A stretch of DNA of 64,000 nt from Phytohabitans sp052068095 (GTDB lineage: Bacteria; Actinomycetota; Actinomycetes; Mycobacteriales; Micromonosporaceae), in contig NZ_JBQHDG010000009.1 of NCBI RefSeq assembly GCF_052068095.1, forward strand, positions 1-64,000, read 5' to 3'. The number at the start of each line of letters is the position of its first letter. Positions within the stretch are counted from its first letter, which is position 1. Both the position numbers and the translations under genes were made by a program. The notes beneath the pieces are model-generated. The model saw nothing but the letters and a program-made list of their open reading frames with translations. It ran no database searches and had not been told where the DNA came from. Shown here piece after piece: positions 1 through 9,245 of this stretch.

Positions 1-1
1 G

Positions 2-61
2 TACATCGCCCGCGAGCTCTACCAAATCATCACAACAAACGACCCTGACCCCGCCGCTTGA
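2..61 (+). CDS. IS110-type transposase, C-terminal fragment
   Basis: The window opens inside an open frame that ends at the TGA at 59-61. The last 19 residues (YIARELYQI then a short polar tail) resemble the extreme C-terminus of IS110-family transposases, which commonly end in a lysine/arginine-rich xIARExY segment. Only the tail is visible, so the family call rests on a short match. If right, an insertion sequence ends just upstream of proC. What else it could be: any protein with a similar basic tail. Confidence 0.5.
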   Translation, partial: YIARELYQIITTNDPDPAA

Positions 62-170
62 CAACCATAGGAGCATCATCGCGGTAGCACAAAGCTTGAT
101 CTTGATCTTTGCCGGCACCTCGCGGCACCCGCCAGACGGGCCTTGGGTGGGCGTGCGAGAGGATGGCCGC

Positions 171-989
171 ATGGCACCGGGTGTTCATACGGTCGCGGTG
201 ATCGGCGCGGGCAAGATCGGTGAGCTGATGCTCTCCGGGCTCCTGCGTGCGGGCTGGCCGGCCGACAAGCTGATGGCGACCACGCGCCGCGCCGCGCGGG
301 CCGAGGAGCTCGCCCAGCGATACGGCGTGCGCATGGTCGACAACCTCACCGCCGTCGCCGAGGCGGAGGTGCTGGCCGTGGCGGTCAAGCCGCAGGACGC
401 GGGCGTGCTGCTGGAGGAGATCGGCGCCAAGGTGCCGCCGGACAAGCTTGTGATCTCGCTCTGTGCCGGCCTCCCGACGGGCTTCTTCGGCCGGCGGCTG
501 CCCGAGGGCACGCCGGTCGTGCGCGTCATGACAAACACGCCCGCGCTGGTCGACGAGGCGATGACCGCGATCTCGGCGGGCCCGCACGCCACGGCCGCGC
601 ACCTGGCGCTGGCGGAGGAGATGTTCAAGCCGCTCGGCGCCACGCTCCGTGTCCCCGAGTCGCAGCAGGACGCGGTCACCGCGCTGTCCGGCTCCGGGCC
701 GGCGTACTTCTACCTGCTCGTCGAAGCCATGATCGACGCGGGCATCCTGCTCGGGCTGCCGCGCCAGGTCGCGCACGAGCTGATCGTGCAGACGGCGATC
801 GGTTCGGCGGTGATGCTCCGCGACTCCGGTGAGCACCCCGTCAAGCTCCGCGAGGCGGTCACTTCCCCTGCTGGGACAACGATTTCCGCGATCCGCGAGC
901 TGGAAAACCACGGCGTGCGTGCCGCCCTGCTCGCGGCGCTGGAGGCGGCCCGCGACCGGGCCCGGCAGCTCGCCCAGCAGAGCGAGTGA
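171..989 (+). CDS. proC: Pyrroline-5-carboxylate reductase
   Basis: This enzyme reduces 1-pyrroline-5-carboxylate to L-proline with NAD(P)H, the last step of proline synthesis, in the cytosol. The 272-residue protein starts with a Rossmann nucleotide-binding loop (VAVIGAGKIGE) and carries the family signature near the C-terminus (LREAVTSPAGTT, followed by a helix-rich dimerisation domain). Length is normal for the family. I chose the ATG at 171 because GAGAGGA (157-163) sits 8 bases upstream and homology begins right after it. The frame is open back to 96, but that extension looks unrelated. It stands alone, downstream of the IS110 remnant. Confidence 0.95.
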   Translation: MAPGVHTVAVIGAGKIGELMLSGLLRAGWPADKLMATTRRAARAEELAQRYGVRMVDNLTAVAEAEVLAVAVKPQDAGVLLEEIGAKVPPDKLVISLCAGLPTGFFGRRLPEGTPVVRVMTNTPALVDEAMTAISAGPHATAAHLALAEEMFKPLGATLRVPESQQDAVTALSGSGPAYFYLLVEAMIDAGILLGLPRQVAHELIVQTAIGSAVMLRDSGEHPVKLREAVTSPAGTTISAIRELENHGVRAALLAALEAARDRARQLAQQSE

Positions 990-1076
990 GCCGGCGAGCA
1001 GGAACGCGCGCCACTCTCGTGTGCTCCTGATTCACTCATGCGTTCATCCCTTCCCGGCCGCTCTCTGCACTCCTAG

Positions 1077-1086
1077 TGTCATGACA
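1077..1086. promoter_or_regulatory. Perfect 10-bp palindrome upstream of small membrane gene
   Basis: TGTCATGACA is a perfect dyad 36 bp before the ATG at 1123. It lies in a short AT-richer stretch of the proC downstream region and is flanked by CTCCTAG and GGGAG, which give a weaker outer dyad. The position fits an operator, but the binding protein is unknown. Confidence 0.35.
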
Positions 1087-1122
1087 GGGAGTAGTGATAG
1101 CGACACTCAGGGAGGTACGGCC

Positions 1123-1488
1123 ATGCGACGTCTCGCGGTGATCATCGGTGGTGTGGCGGCGGCCCTTTGGGTGTCCTCACCGGCATCCGCCTTCGCACAC
1201 GACAAGGTGCGTAACCCCGCCCTCCACGCGATGCTTGACGTGCTCGTGCTCGCGGTGGTGACCGCGCCGGTCTGGACGGCGTACCTATGGGGCGGTCGGC
1301 GAAGGGGTCTGTTGGCGGCCCTCGTGGCGGTCGTCCAAGTGCCGGTGGCGGTCATCGCGTTCGTGCCCATCGTGCATCCGCTCGTGCACGCGGTCGCGTT
1401 CGTGACCGGGCTCGGTCTGACCGCCGCGTCCCTGATGTACGTGCGCCGGACCGCGCCTTCCCCCGCGCCGGCGCACGCACACCGCTAG
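1123..1488 (+). CDS. Small membrane protein of unknown function
   Basis: A 121-residue protein with an N-terminal signal or anchor segment (about residues 3-24, ending in an Ala-rich cleavage-like SPASAFA) and two or three further hydrophobic segments (about 38-55, 63-83 and 88-108). The tail is histidine/proline-rich (APAHAHR). The ATG at 1123 has a clean GGAGG at 1111-1115, 7 bases upstream. The frame is open further upstream, but that part overlaps proC and lacks a ribosome site. I do not recognise the family. The His-rich tail and the palindromic operator could suggest metal handling, but this is speculation. Confidence 0.75.
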   Translation: MRRLAVIIGGVAAALWVSSPASAFAHDKVRNPALHAMLDVLVLAVVTAPVWTAYLWGGRRRGLLAALVAVVQVPVAVIAFVPIVHPLVHAVAFVTGLGLTAASLMYVRRTAPSPAPAHAHR

Positions 1489-1491
1489 GCC

Positions 1492-1512
1492 CGCGCTCCA
1501 ACCCGGAGCGCG
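1492..1512 (+). terminator. GC-rich hairpin terminator
   Basis: Eight-base perfect stem CGCGCTCC/GGAGCGCG around the loop AACCC, starting 4 bases after the stop codon of the small membrane gene. There is no U-tract, which is usual for high-GC actinomycete terminators. Confidence 0.5.
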
Positions 1513-1598
1513 AGGGGCGTCCGCCAACCCCGCAGCGGGCGGGCGCCCAGGACTTGAAGAAGTGCACAACTCAACAGGGACCAGGGGCAGCGCCCCGC

Positions 1599-2060
1599 TC
1601 AGGACCCGCTGTCGGCCGCGCACGCGGCCGGCGGCGGCCAAGATCCGAGTCCTCCCGGCCCGCCGACCGCCGGCAGGACAGCGTTCGGATCCGGAGCGCG
1701 CGCCCCACCCGACGGCGGGCCGGTCATCGGTTCGGTGGGCAGGATGTGCTCGCCGAGCGTGAGGGCGGTGACCCGCCCGCCGTCGTGCACTCTGGACACC
1801 GGCGGGCAGCCCTGCCGGGGCGGCTCCCACGAGCCGTCGGGCCGGCGCAGCGCGTTGAAGCGGCAGTGCGGCTCACCCACGTAGCCCCAGGCCATCATGA
1901 GCTCGGCACCGGCGTAGCTGTAGACGCCGACGGTGAGCACGTCCGACCCGGTGGGACGGCGGTGGAAGCTGCCGCGTAGGCCACGTACGACCACGCCGTC
2001 CAGGTCGACGTCGTCGATCACCTTGTGTAGTCGGTATCCCGACAAATCGGGCAGCTCCAT
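1599..2060 (-). CDS. Hypothetical protein
   Basis: A 153-residue protein with no signal peptide, membrane segment or motif that I recognise. The first 105 residues look like a compact alpha/beta domain (MELPDLSGYRLHKVIDD, then alternating strands, one Cys in EPHCRF). The last 45 are Pro/Gly/Ala-rich and may be disordered or over-read. Codon third positions are strongly GC as in real neighbours. It is transcribed divergently from the DUF2203 gene 32 bp away. Function unknown. Confidence 0.5.
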   Translation of the reverse strand: MELPDLSGYRLHKVIDDVDLDGVVVRGLRGSFHRRPTGSDVLTVGVYSYAGAELMMAWGYVGEPHCRFNALRRPDGSWEPPRQGCPPVSRVHDGGRVTALTLGEHILPTEPMTGPPSGGARAPDPNAVLPAVGGPGGLGSWPPPAACAADSGS

Positions 2061-2092
2061 GACCGATTAACGAATGCCCCATACTGTCGGAC

Positions 2093-2449
2093 GTGTTCAC
2101 TCTGGCCCAGGCCCGCCACCTGCTCGCCACCCTCCGACCGCGTGTCGACGAGCTGATCGTGCTCCGCGCCGACCTCGCCGAGCTGCACGCCGATCTGGCC
2201 GACGGCGGCAGCAGCCCGCACGGCGGCCTGCCCGAGGTCAAGGGACTCGAAGCGCGCATCTACGGCATCCTCGACGAGCTCGGCGAGCACGACATCCAGG
2301 TCAAGGGGTACGCGCCGGTCCTGCTGGACTTCGCCGGCGAACGCGACGGCCGGCCGGTGCTGTGGTGCTGGCTGGAGGGCGACCGCGACATCGGCTGGTA
2401 CCACCGTCTGGAGTGCGGCTTCGCCGGCCGCCGCAAGCTCAACGCCTAG
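2093..2449 (+). CDS. DUF2203 family protein
   Basis: A 118-residue cytosolic protein matching the DUF2203 family. It has an N-terminal helical hairpin (FTLAQARHLLATLRP...ELHADLAD) and a C-terminal part with KGYAPVLLDFAGERDGR, the Trp-rich VLWCWLEGD and the closing IGWYHRLECGFAGRR that typify the family. The start is the GTG at 2093. The stop overlaps the sortase stop by 4 bp in convergent orientation. No biochemical role is established for DUF2203. Confidence 0.85.
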   Translation: MFTLAQARHLLATLRPRVDELIVLRADLAELHADLADGGSSPHGGLPEVKGLEARIYGILDELGEHDIQVKGYAPVLLDFAGERDGRPVLWCWLEGDRDIGWYHRLECGFAGRRKLNA

Positions 2450-3081
2450 CCCGCGGCGGATTTGGGGATCACCTGGGCTGGCTGGGTGACGGCGAAGACG
2501 ACCACGTTGTCGCGGTAGGAGTTGCGCAGGCGGTCGAATACGCCGCCGCAGGTCACCAGGCGCAGCTCGGGCCCGGGTGTAGGACCGTAGACGGCGGCGG
2601 TGGGAAACCCGTCCTTCGGGTGCTTGGTCACCACGGTGACGGTGAAGGTCACGGTGTCCTTGCCGCGCCGCACCTCGATCTTGTCGCCCACCTTCAGCTC
2701 GTGCAGGCGGTAAAAGACCGCCGGGCCGGCCTTGGAGTCGACATGGCCGGCGAGCACGGCCGGGCCCACGTCGCCCGGCGACGGCCCGCCGCGAAACCAG
2801 CCCGCCTTGTCGTACACCTTGGGCGCCTCGAGCTTGCCGGCCTTGTCCAGGCCGAGCGTGACCAGCGGCGTGTCGACGCCGATCCGGGGCACGCGCAGGC
2901 GGGTGGGCGGGCCCTGCGGCTGGTGCTTGGGCGGCACGGTGGTCATCGCGACCGGTGCGGGCGAGGGCACCGGCTCTTCCCATGACGGCGCGGCCGCCAT
3001 CCGGTGTGGGATGGCAGCCGCGCCGATGATCGCCGCCGCGAGCCCGATCGCGCCCGCGGTGACCAGGACGTACGCGCGCAC
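2446..3081 (-). CDS. Class F sortase
   Basis: A membrane-anchored cysteine transpeptidase acting at the outer face of the membrane. The 211-residue protein has an N-terminal anchor (residues 3-24), a Pro-rich linker (35-60) and a sortase beta-barrel. The catalytic triad is visible as His113 (LAGHVDS), Cys178 (LVTCGG) and Arg190 (NSYRDN). Its GTG start at 3079-3081 overlaps the last base of the upstream DUF4397 stop (TAGTG), so the two are translationally coupled. Class F sortases in actinobacteria often sit beside a DUF4397 surface protein, as here. Its substrate is not evident, because the neighbour has no obvious LPxTG motif. Confidence 0.92.
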   Translation of the reverse strand: MRAYVLVTAGAIGLAAAIIGAAAIPHRMAAAPSWEEPVPSPAPVAMTTVPPKHQPQGPPTRLRVPRIGVDTPLVTLGLDKAGKLEAPKVYDKAGWFRGGPSPGDVGPAVLAGHVDSKAGPAVFYRLHELKVGDKIEVRRGKDTVTFTVTVVTKHPKDGFPTAAVYGPTPGPELRLVTCGGVFDRLRNSYRDNVVVFAVTQPAQVIPKSAAG

Positions 3082-3965
3082 TACGCCTCGGGGGACGCTC
3101 CGCGGGCGAGGGCGGCGCGCCGCCGCAGGGCGACGAGGCCGACCGCCGCGGAGGCGGCCACCAGCACGCCCACCAGGCCCGTGAACATCATCGGGTACGG
3201 CACCGGGCCGCCCGACGAGCCGCCGGCACCGGTGTCCACACCGCCGGCCGGCACCACGACGCCGCCCTTGGCGTCCTCACGCAGCTCGGTGGTGAGGCCG
3301 CCGGACTTCGCGTCGAGCACGATCAGCGAGTAGACGCCACCCTCGGCCATCGTGCACTTGGCGACCGTCGCGTCGCCGCCGGAGGGCTGGAGGCGCACCT
3401 GCCAGTCACCCGGCTGCACCTCGCGGTAGTCGGTGGTGGTGGCGAACTGCACGCCCTTGCCGATCTCGGCACCGGTGGCGCCGGAGATGTCGAGCACCGG
3501 CGCGCGCACCGAGGCCTGGACGACCCGCACCTTGGACTTGCCCGCGGCCGGCGCGCTGATGTCGTCTTTGAGGATCCGCAGGCCGAGGTCGGCGTAGCGG
3601 CCGACGCCGGCCACCGTGTACGCCTGCCCGGTCGTCACGCTCACGTCGGTGGTGAGCACCGGCGGCGTCGACGCGGCGGCGCCCTTCTGGCGCATCGACA
3701 CCGCGTAGCGCCCGGCCGGCAGCGGCAGGTACGCCGACATCACGCCGTATCCGACGCCCTTGAACACCTGCGTTTCCGCCGGACCGGACAGGTCGTCGAG
3801 GTATACGTCGACCTCCGGTGTGTCCGGCGAGAGATGCGCGAGCCGGACGTAACCGACGCTCGCCGCCCCCGCCGGCGCGGCGGCGGCCAGAGCCGCTCCA
3901 CTGCCGAGAAGCAGCGCGCCGGTCAGCGCCGCGGTGCGCCGAAGTGTACGGAGTACTGAAGTCAC
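3081..3965 (-). CDS. Secreted DUF4397 domain protein, membrane-anchored
   Basis: A 294-residue surface protein with a signal peptide (residues 1-35, ending AGAAS), a DUF4397 beta domain beginning YVRLAHLSPDTPEVDVYLDD (about 39-215), a Gly/Ser-rich linker (about 236-252), a C-terminal transmembrane helix (about 258-279) and an Arg-rich cytosolic tail. That tail layout resembles sortase substrates, although no LPxTG is visible; the nearest sequence is GGPVPYP. It is the first gene of a two-gene operon with the class F sortase, overlapping it by one base. Likely role: cell-wall-facing structural or binding protein. Confidence 0.9.
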   Translation of the reverse strand: MTSVLRTLRRTAALTGALLLGSGAALAAAAPAGAASVGYVRLAHLSPDTPEVDVYLDDLSGPAETQVFKGVGYGVMSAYLPLPAGRYAVSMRQKGAAASTPPVLTTDVSVTTGQAYTVAGVGRYADLGLRILKDDISAPAAGKSKVRVVQASVRAPVLDISGATGAEIGKGVQFATTTDYREVQPGDWQVRLQPSGGDATVAKCTMAEGGVYSLIVLDAKSGGLTTELREDAKGGVVVPAGGVDTGAGGSSGGPVPYPMMFTGLVGVLVAASAAVGLVALRRRAALARGASPEA

Positions 3966-4131
3966 GGCCCCTCCCCATTTTGGTGACTTCCGCGCCGGCG
4001 TAGCCCCCTCGTCGGCGCGACTCGTGGGAAAGGATTCGCGACCATCTAACAGATGGCAAGAGCCTCTTCTGTCAGCAATTTGTCACCCGTGCACACAGAA
4101 CCAGTCACCCGGGGCGGAAAGCGACAACAGG

Positions 4132-5883
4132 TCAGCGGCGGTCCAGCTTCACCGTCCCGATACCCTCCGCGGCATCCACGTCGTACCGTGCTTTCGCATC
4201 CCCCCAACCGTTCGGCGTGAATGTCGTGTCGGGCGCGACCTTCGACCGGTTGAAGCGGTCGAGCGTGACATTGGTGGCTCCCTTGGTGACCTTCACCCGC
4301 GTGGGTACGCCGGTGGGCGCGTGCACGAAAAGCTCGTCGAGCCCGCCGCGCAGGCGGATCGGCACGGTGGCGGTCGGCTTGGGCAGGATCAGCTCCAGCC
4401 GGGTGGCTCCACCCTCCATGTCCAGCGCCGCCAGCCGCCCGCCGCTCAGGTCGACGGTCTGCGTCTTCGCGCCGCCCCGAAACGTCAGCCGCCAGGTCAC
4501 CCGCGAGTTGAGCCGCACCTCGACAGCGCTGGCGCCCTCGCCGCTGTCCGAGGTCGCGCGTACCGTCGTGCGGTCGCCGTCGATCGTCGCGCGCGGCACG
4601 GCGTCGTCACTGTCCGGCGTGGTGACCTGGAACAGGTCGTCGCCGAGGTCGGTGCCGAGCACGGTGACGATGGCCGCGCCGCTTTCCAGCTCCAGCTCCG
4701 CCTGGGTACGGCCGCCGAGCGGCGCCGCGATCGTGTGCGAGAGGCCGCCGCCGTCGAGCACCAGCCGGTACGCGCTGGCGGCCGCGACCACCGCGGCGCC
4801 GACGACCGCGGCGGTGAGGGCGATCGCGAGCAGCATCAGCGGCTTGCGCCGGCGGCCGGGCCGGCCGGGTGGCCGCCCACCGGTCGGGCCGGTGGACCTG
4901 GGCCCTCGGCGGCGCTTCGCCGGCGGCTCGGGGAGGTCGTCGTCGGGCGTGATGTCGAGCGGTGCCGGCCAGGCTTCCGGGACGGGGGCGTCGCTGGGCG
5001 CGGGCTCGGGCCAGCCGCCTTCCGGTGCCGCGGCCGGCGCGGAGGCGGGGACCGGGGAGGTGACCCAGTCCGGGCGGGCCGCCGGCTCGGCGCTTCTCGC
5101 CCAGTCGGGACGAGCCGCCTGTTCGGGCGAGGCGGCCCACTCGGGTCGGGCCGCCGGTTTGGGGGAGGCGGCCCGCTCGGAGCGGGGTGCCGGTTCGGGG
5201 GAGGCCCAGTCGGTGCGGGCCGCCGGCTCGGGGCTGGCCACCCAGTCGGGCCGGGCCGTGGGCTCGGGCGGGGCCGCCGGCTCCGGGTCCTCGTTCCATC
5301 CGGTCCGGTAGTCCGGCTCCGGGTCGGCCTCGCGTGGGGGATCCCACCCTTGGTCCTGGGGGCGGTCGTCGGCGCGCGGAGTGAACCAGTCCTCGCGCGT
5401 CATGGGCCCGGCCGGAGCCTCCGCGGGCGGCGGCCGGAGGGGTGGCGTCGTCGTCCAGCCGTCGTCGTCGACCGTCTCCTCGGGGCCGGCCGCCCAGCTT
5501 GGGTGCGGACCGGTGCGTGGCGCCTCGTCCGGGACGGTCGACCACTCCTCCTCCGCGGGGCGCGCGTCGCGGGGGGCCGGGCCGCGGAGTGTGGTGAGCC
5601 ATTCTTCGCTGGCCGGCGCCGGCCAGTCTCCTGCGCGAGGTGTCACGTCGCGGGGTGGGTGTTCACGCGGTGGCTTCTCCTGAGTCGCCTTGTCACGCCG
5701 CCACAGCTTCCCGCGAGAGGGCTTCGGCGCCTTTTCACGCCGCGACTTCTTGGGGGGTGGCGACTCCTCGCCGGACGGCGTCAGCTCGATCACCGACTCC
5801 ACCGGCATGAATGGCACGGAGCCCCGGTTGGGGTCGTCCTCGTCCAGCCACGACACAGTGCGTTCGCCTGGCTGGGCCGTCAT
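4132..5883 (-). CDS. Membrane protein with Pro/Trp repeat region and beta-rich ectodomain
   Basis: A 583-residue single-pass protein. Residues 1-345 are charged, Pro-rich and low in complexity, with a run at about 205-280 of imperfect 10-residue repeats of the form SPEPAARPDW. Residues 317-347 are basic. A transmembrane helix follows (349-372), then a 210-residue outer domain of alternating short strands resembling DUF4097-type adhesin-like domains. The ATG at 5883 has a GGGGAGGA ribosome site about 7 bases upstream. Unrelated open sequence runs further upstream. A long reading frame on the opposite strand (3934-5964) is a mirror of this repetitive GC-rich gene. Function unknown. Confidence 0.75.
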   Translation of the reverse strand: MTAQPGERTVSWLDEDDPNRGSVPFMPVESVIELTPSGEESPPPKKSRREKAPKPSRGKLWRRDKATQEKPPREHPPRDVTPRAGDWPAPASEEWLTTLRGPAPRDARPAEEEWSTVPDEAPRTGPHPSWAAGPEETVDDDGWTTTPPLRPPPAEAPAGPMTREDWFTPRADDRPQDQGWDPPREADPEPDYRTGWNEDPEPAAPPEPTARPDWVASPEPAARTDWASPEPAPRSERAASPKPAARPEWAASPEQAARPDWARSAEPAARPDWVTSPVPASAPAAAPEGGWPEPAPSDAPVPEAWPAPLDITPDDDLPEPPAKRRRGPRSTGPTGGRPPGRPGRRRKPLMLLAIALTAAVVGAAVVAAASAYRLVLDGGGLSHTIAAPLGGRTQAELELESGAAIVTVLGTDLGDDLFQVTTPDSDDAVPRATIDGDRTTVRATSDSGEGASAVEVRLNSRVTWRLTFRGGAKTQTVDLSGGRLAALDMEGGATRLELILPKPTATVPIRLRGGLDELFVHAPTGVPTRVKVTKGATNVTLDRFNRSKVAPDTTFTPNGWGDAKARYDVDAAEGIGTVKLDRR

Positions 5884-6036
5884 GGGCCGTCCTCCCCTCG
5901 CCCGGAGCGCTCGTCCGGGCCGATCGCTCATCCATACGTACGTAGCCGAGGGCCCAGCGGTTGAGCCGCGCACGGATCGAGAAATTCGCATCTTGACGAG
6001 TTCACAGCCGTGTGAGTAACGTCGCATCAACCTTCT

Positions 6037-6047
6037 GGAAAGTTTCC
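6037..6047. promoter_or_regulatory. Palindrome upstream of chitinase gene
   Basis: GGAAAGTTTCC is a perfect inverted repeat (5-1-5) 22 bp before the chitinase ATG, followed by the AT-rich CTAACAATTAGGG, itself a partial dyad. Similar AAAGTTTCC elements upstream of secreted glycosidase genes in Micromonosporaceae are known to me only from memory. I infer an operator for carbon-source control. Confidence 0.4.
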
Positions 6048-6068
6048 TAACAATTAGGGAGACGTCGG

Positions 6069-7697
<1,629 letters not shown>

Positions 7698-7724
7698 GAC
7701 CTATACGCAAGTCCCACACCAGAG

Positions 7725-7752
7725 GCGGGGAGTCAGGTTACTGGCTCCCCGC
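7725..7752 (+). terminator. Strong hairpin terminator after chitinase
   Basis: Twelve-pair stem GCGGGGAGTCAG/CTGGCTCCCCGC with one U-G wobble and a GTTA loop, 28 bp after the chitinase stop, followed by TTCG. Confidence 0.75.
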
Positions 7753-7898
7753 TTCGCCATGGAAATACGGTTGGGCGCGGTGGTGTTGACAGCTACCGTG
7801 ATCCGCATGTTCGCCCCGGCTGGCTTCGCGCGGCCCGCAGGCACTGGCCTGCCGGTCGCGGCCGCCGCGTGTGCGTCGCCGGTCCGTCTGGATACCTG

Positions 7899-7976
7899 AC
7901 CCTCCTCCCGTTCCCGCGCGGGTAGACCGTCCATTGCGGACGGCCGGTAGGCGCGCGCGGACGCCGGGAGGAGGGT
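7899..7976 (+). promoter_or_regulatory. Structured 5' leader of the EF-Tu paralog
   Basis: A perfect 12-bp outer stem (ACCCTCCTCCCG at 7899-7910 with CGGGAGGAGGGT at 7965-7976) encloses a 10-bp palindrome (CCCGCGCGGG, 7913-7922), a 6-bp hairpin with an ATTGC loop (7927-7943) and a GGCG/CGCC pair. This multi-branched fold ends 44 bp before the tuf ATG. It looks like a cis-regulatory leader of the translation-protein kind. No U-tract follows, so simple termination is unlikely. The 322-bp gap 7698-8020 holds this, the chitinase terminator and a TTGACA (7786-7791) without a good -10. Confidence 0.5.
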
Positions 7977-8020
7977 GCCCCGCCATCACTCTCTTCCCAG
8001 AAACAAGGGGTTGATCCACC

Positions 8021-9208
8021 ATGGCCAAGAGCCAGTTCGTGCGGACCAAACCGCACCTCAACATCGGCACGATGGGGCACGTCGACCACGGCAAGACCAC
8101 GCTGACGGCCGCCATCACCAAGGTCCTCGCCCAGCGGGACCCGTCCGTCAACCAGTTCGTGTCGTTCGACGGCATCGACCGGGCGCCGGAGGAGGTCGCG
8201 CGCGGCATCACCATCAACATCGCGCACGTCGAGTACGAGACGGCCACGCGGCACTACGCCCACGTGGACATGCCCGGCCACGCCGACTACGTGAAGAACA
8301 TGATCACGGGTGCGGTGCAGGTCGACGCGGCCATCCTCGTCGTCTCGGCGCAGGACGGCGCGATGCCGCAGACCCGCGAGCACGTGCTGCTCGCCCGGCG
8401 GGTCGGCGTGCCGTACCTGGTGGTGGCGATGAACAAGGCCGACGCGGTCGAGGACGAGGAGCTGCTCGACCTCGTCGAGCTCGAGGTGCGCGAGCTGCTG
8501 TCCGAGTACGGGTTTCCCGGCGACGAGGTGCCGGTGGTGCGGGTCTCCGCCCTCCGCGCGCTGGAGGGTGACCCGCGCTGGACGCGGTCCATCGTGGACC
8601 TGCTCGACGCGGTCGACCGGTACGTCCCGGTGCCGCCCCGCGTGCTGGACGAGCCGTTCCTGATGCCCATCGAGAACGTGCTCACCATCTCCGGCCGCGG
8701 CACGGTCGTCACCGGCGCGGTGGAGCGCGGCGCGCTGCGCCTCGGCGAGACGGTGGAGGTGGTCGGCTTCGTACCGACGACGTCCACTGTGGCCACCGGG
8801 CTGGAGACGTTCGGCAAGTCGCTGGACCGGGCCGAGGCGGGCGACAACGCGGCCGTACTGCTGCGTGGTGTGAAGCGCGACCAGGTGCGGCGCGGCCAGG
8901 TGGTCGCGGCGCCCGGGTCGATCCGCACGCATACGCGGTTCCGGGCGCGGCTGTACGCGATGACCACCGCCGAGGGTGGCCGGCACACGCCGTTCTTCGG
9001 CAACTACCGGCCGCAGTTCTACTTCCGGACCACGGACGTGCCGGGCTCGGTCGACCTGGGCGAGATCACGATGGTCATGCCCGGCGACACCGTCGACCTG
9101 ACGGTGCGGCTCGGCTCGCCGGTCGCGATGGAGGTCGGGCTCGGCTTCGCGGTGCGCGAGGGCGGCCGGACCGTCGCGGCGGGCTCGGTGACGGAACTGC
9201 TCGACTGA
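8021..9208 (+). CDS. tuf: Elongation factor Tu paralog (tuf3-like)
   Basis: A full-length (395-residue) EF-Tu GTPase that would carry aminoacyl-tRNA to the ribosome. The G motifs are present: GHVDHGKT (19-26), RGITIN (61-66), DMPGH (83-87, where canonical EF-Tu has DCPGH) and NKAD (138-141, usually NKCD). It is not in a str operon: there is no rpsL, rpsG or fusA beside it. Several normally invariant positions differ, for example DNAA (275-278) for ENVG and GLGFAV (373-378) for GLRFAI. Streptomyces tuf3 is a known divergent, stress-linked copy, and this looks like the same class. It could be a resistance-type EF-Tu. It lies behind a structured leader and before a bidirectional terminator. Confidence 0.9.
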   Translation: MAKSQFVRTKPHLNIGTMGHVDHGKTTLTAAITKVLAQRDPSVNQFVSFDGIDRAPEEVARGITINIAHVEYETATRHYAHVDMPGHADYVKNMITGAVQVDAAILVVSAQDGAMPQTREHVLLARRVGVPYLVVAMNKADAVEDEELLDLVELEVRELLSEYGFPGDEVPVVRVSALRALEGDPRWTRSIVDLLDAVDRYVPVPPRVLDEPFLMPIENVLTISGRGTVVTGAVERGALRLGETVEVVGFVPTTSTVATGLETFGKSLDRAEAGDNAAVLLRGVKRDQVRRGQVVAAPGSIRTHTRFRARLYAMTTAEGGRHTPFFGNYRPQFYFRTTDVPGSVDLGEITMVMPGDTVDLTVRLGSPVAMEVGLGFAVREGGRTVAAGSVTELLD

Positions 9209-9212
9209 ACAG

Positions 9213-9243
9213 GGGAGCGCGGCCCCGCACGGGCCGCGCTCCC
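9213..9243. terminator. Bidirectional terminator between tuf and tetR
   Basis: Perfect 13-bp stem GGGAGCGCGGCCC/GGGCCGCGCTCCC with a CGCAC loop, placed between the convergent stops at 9208 and 9246. It can serve both strands. Confidence 0.8.
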
Positions 9244-9245
9244 GC

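Noticed and set aside
3934..5964. Long reading frame opposite the repeat-rich membrane protein gene
   Set aside because: It mirrors the GC-rich repeats of a well-supported gene (ribosome site, membrane helix, ectodomain), and its product is low-complexity Arg/Gly/Pro with no domain.
7786..7791. TTGACA as -35 of the EF-Tu gene
   Set aside because: No acceptable -10 lies 16-19 bp downstream; kept only as a remark.
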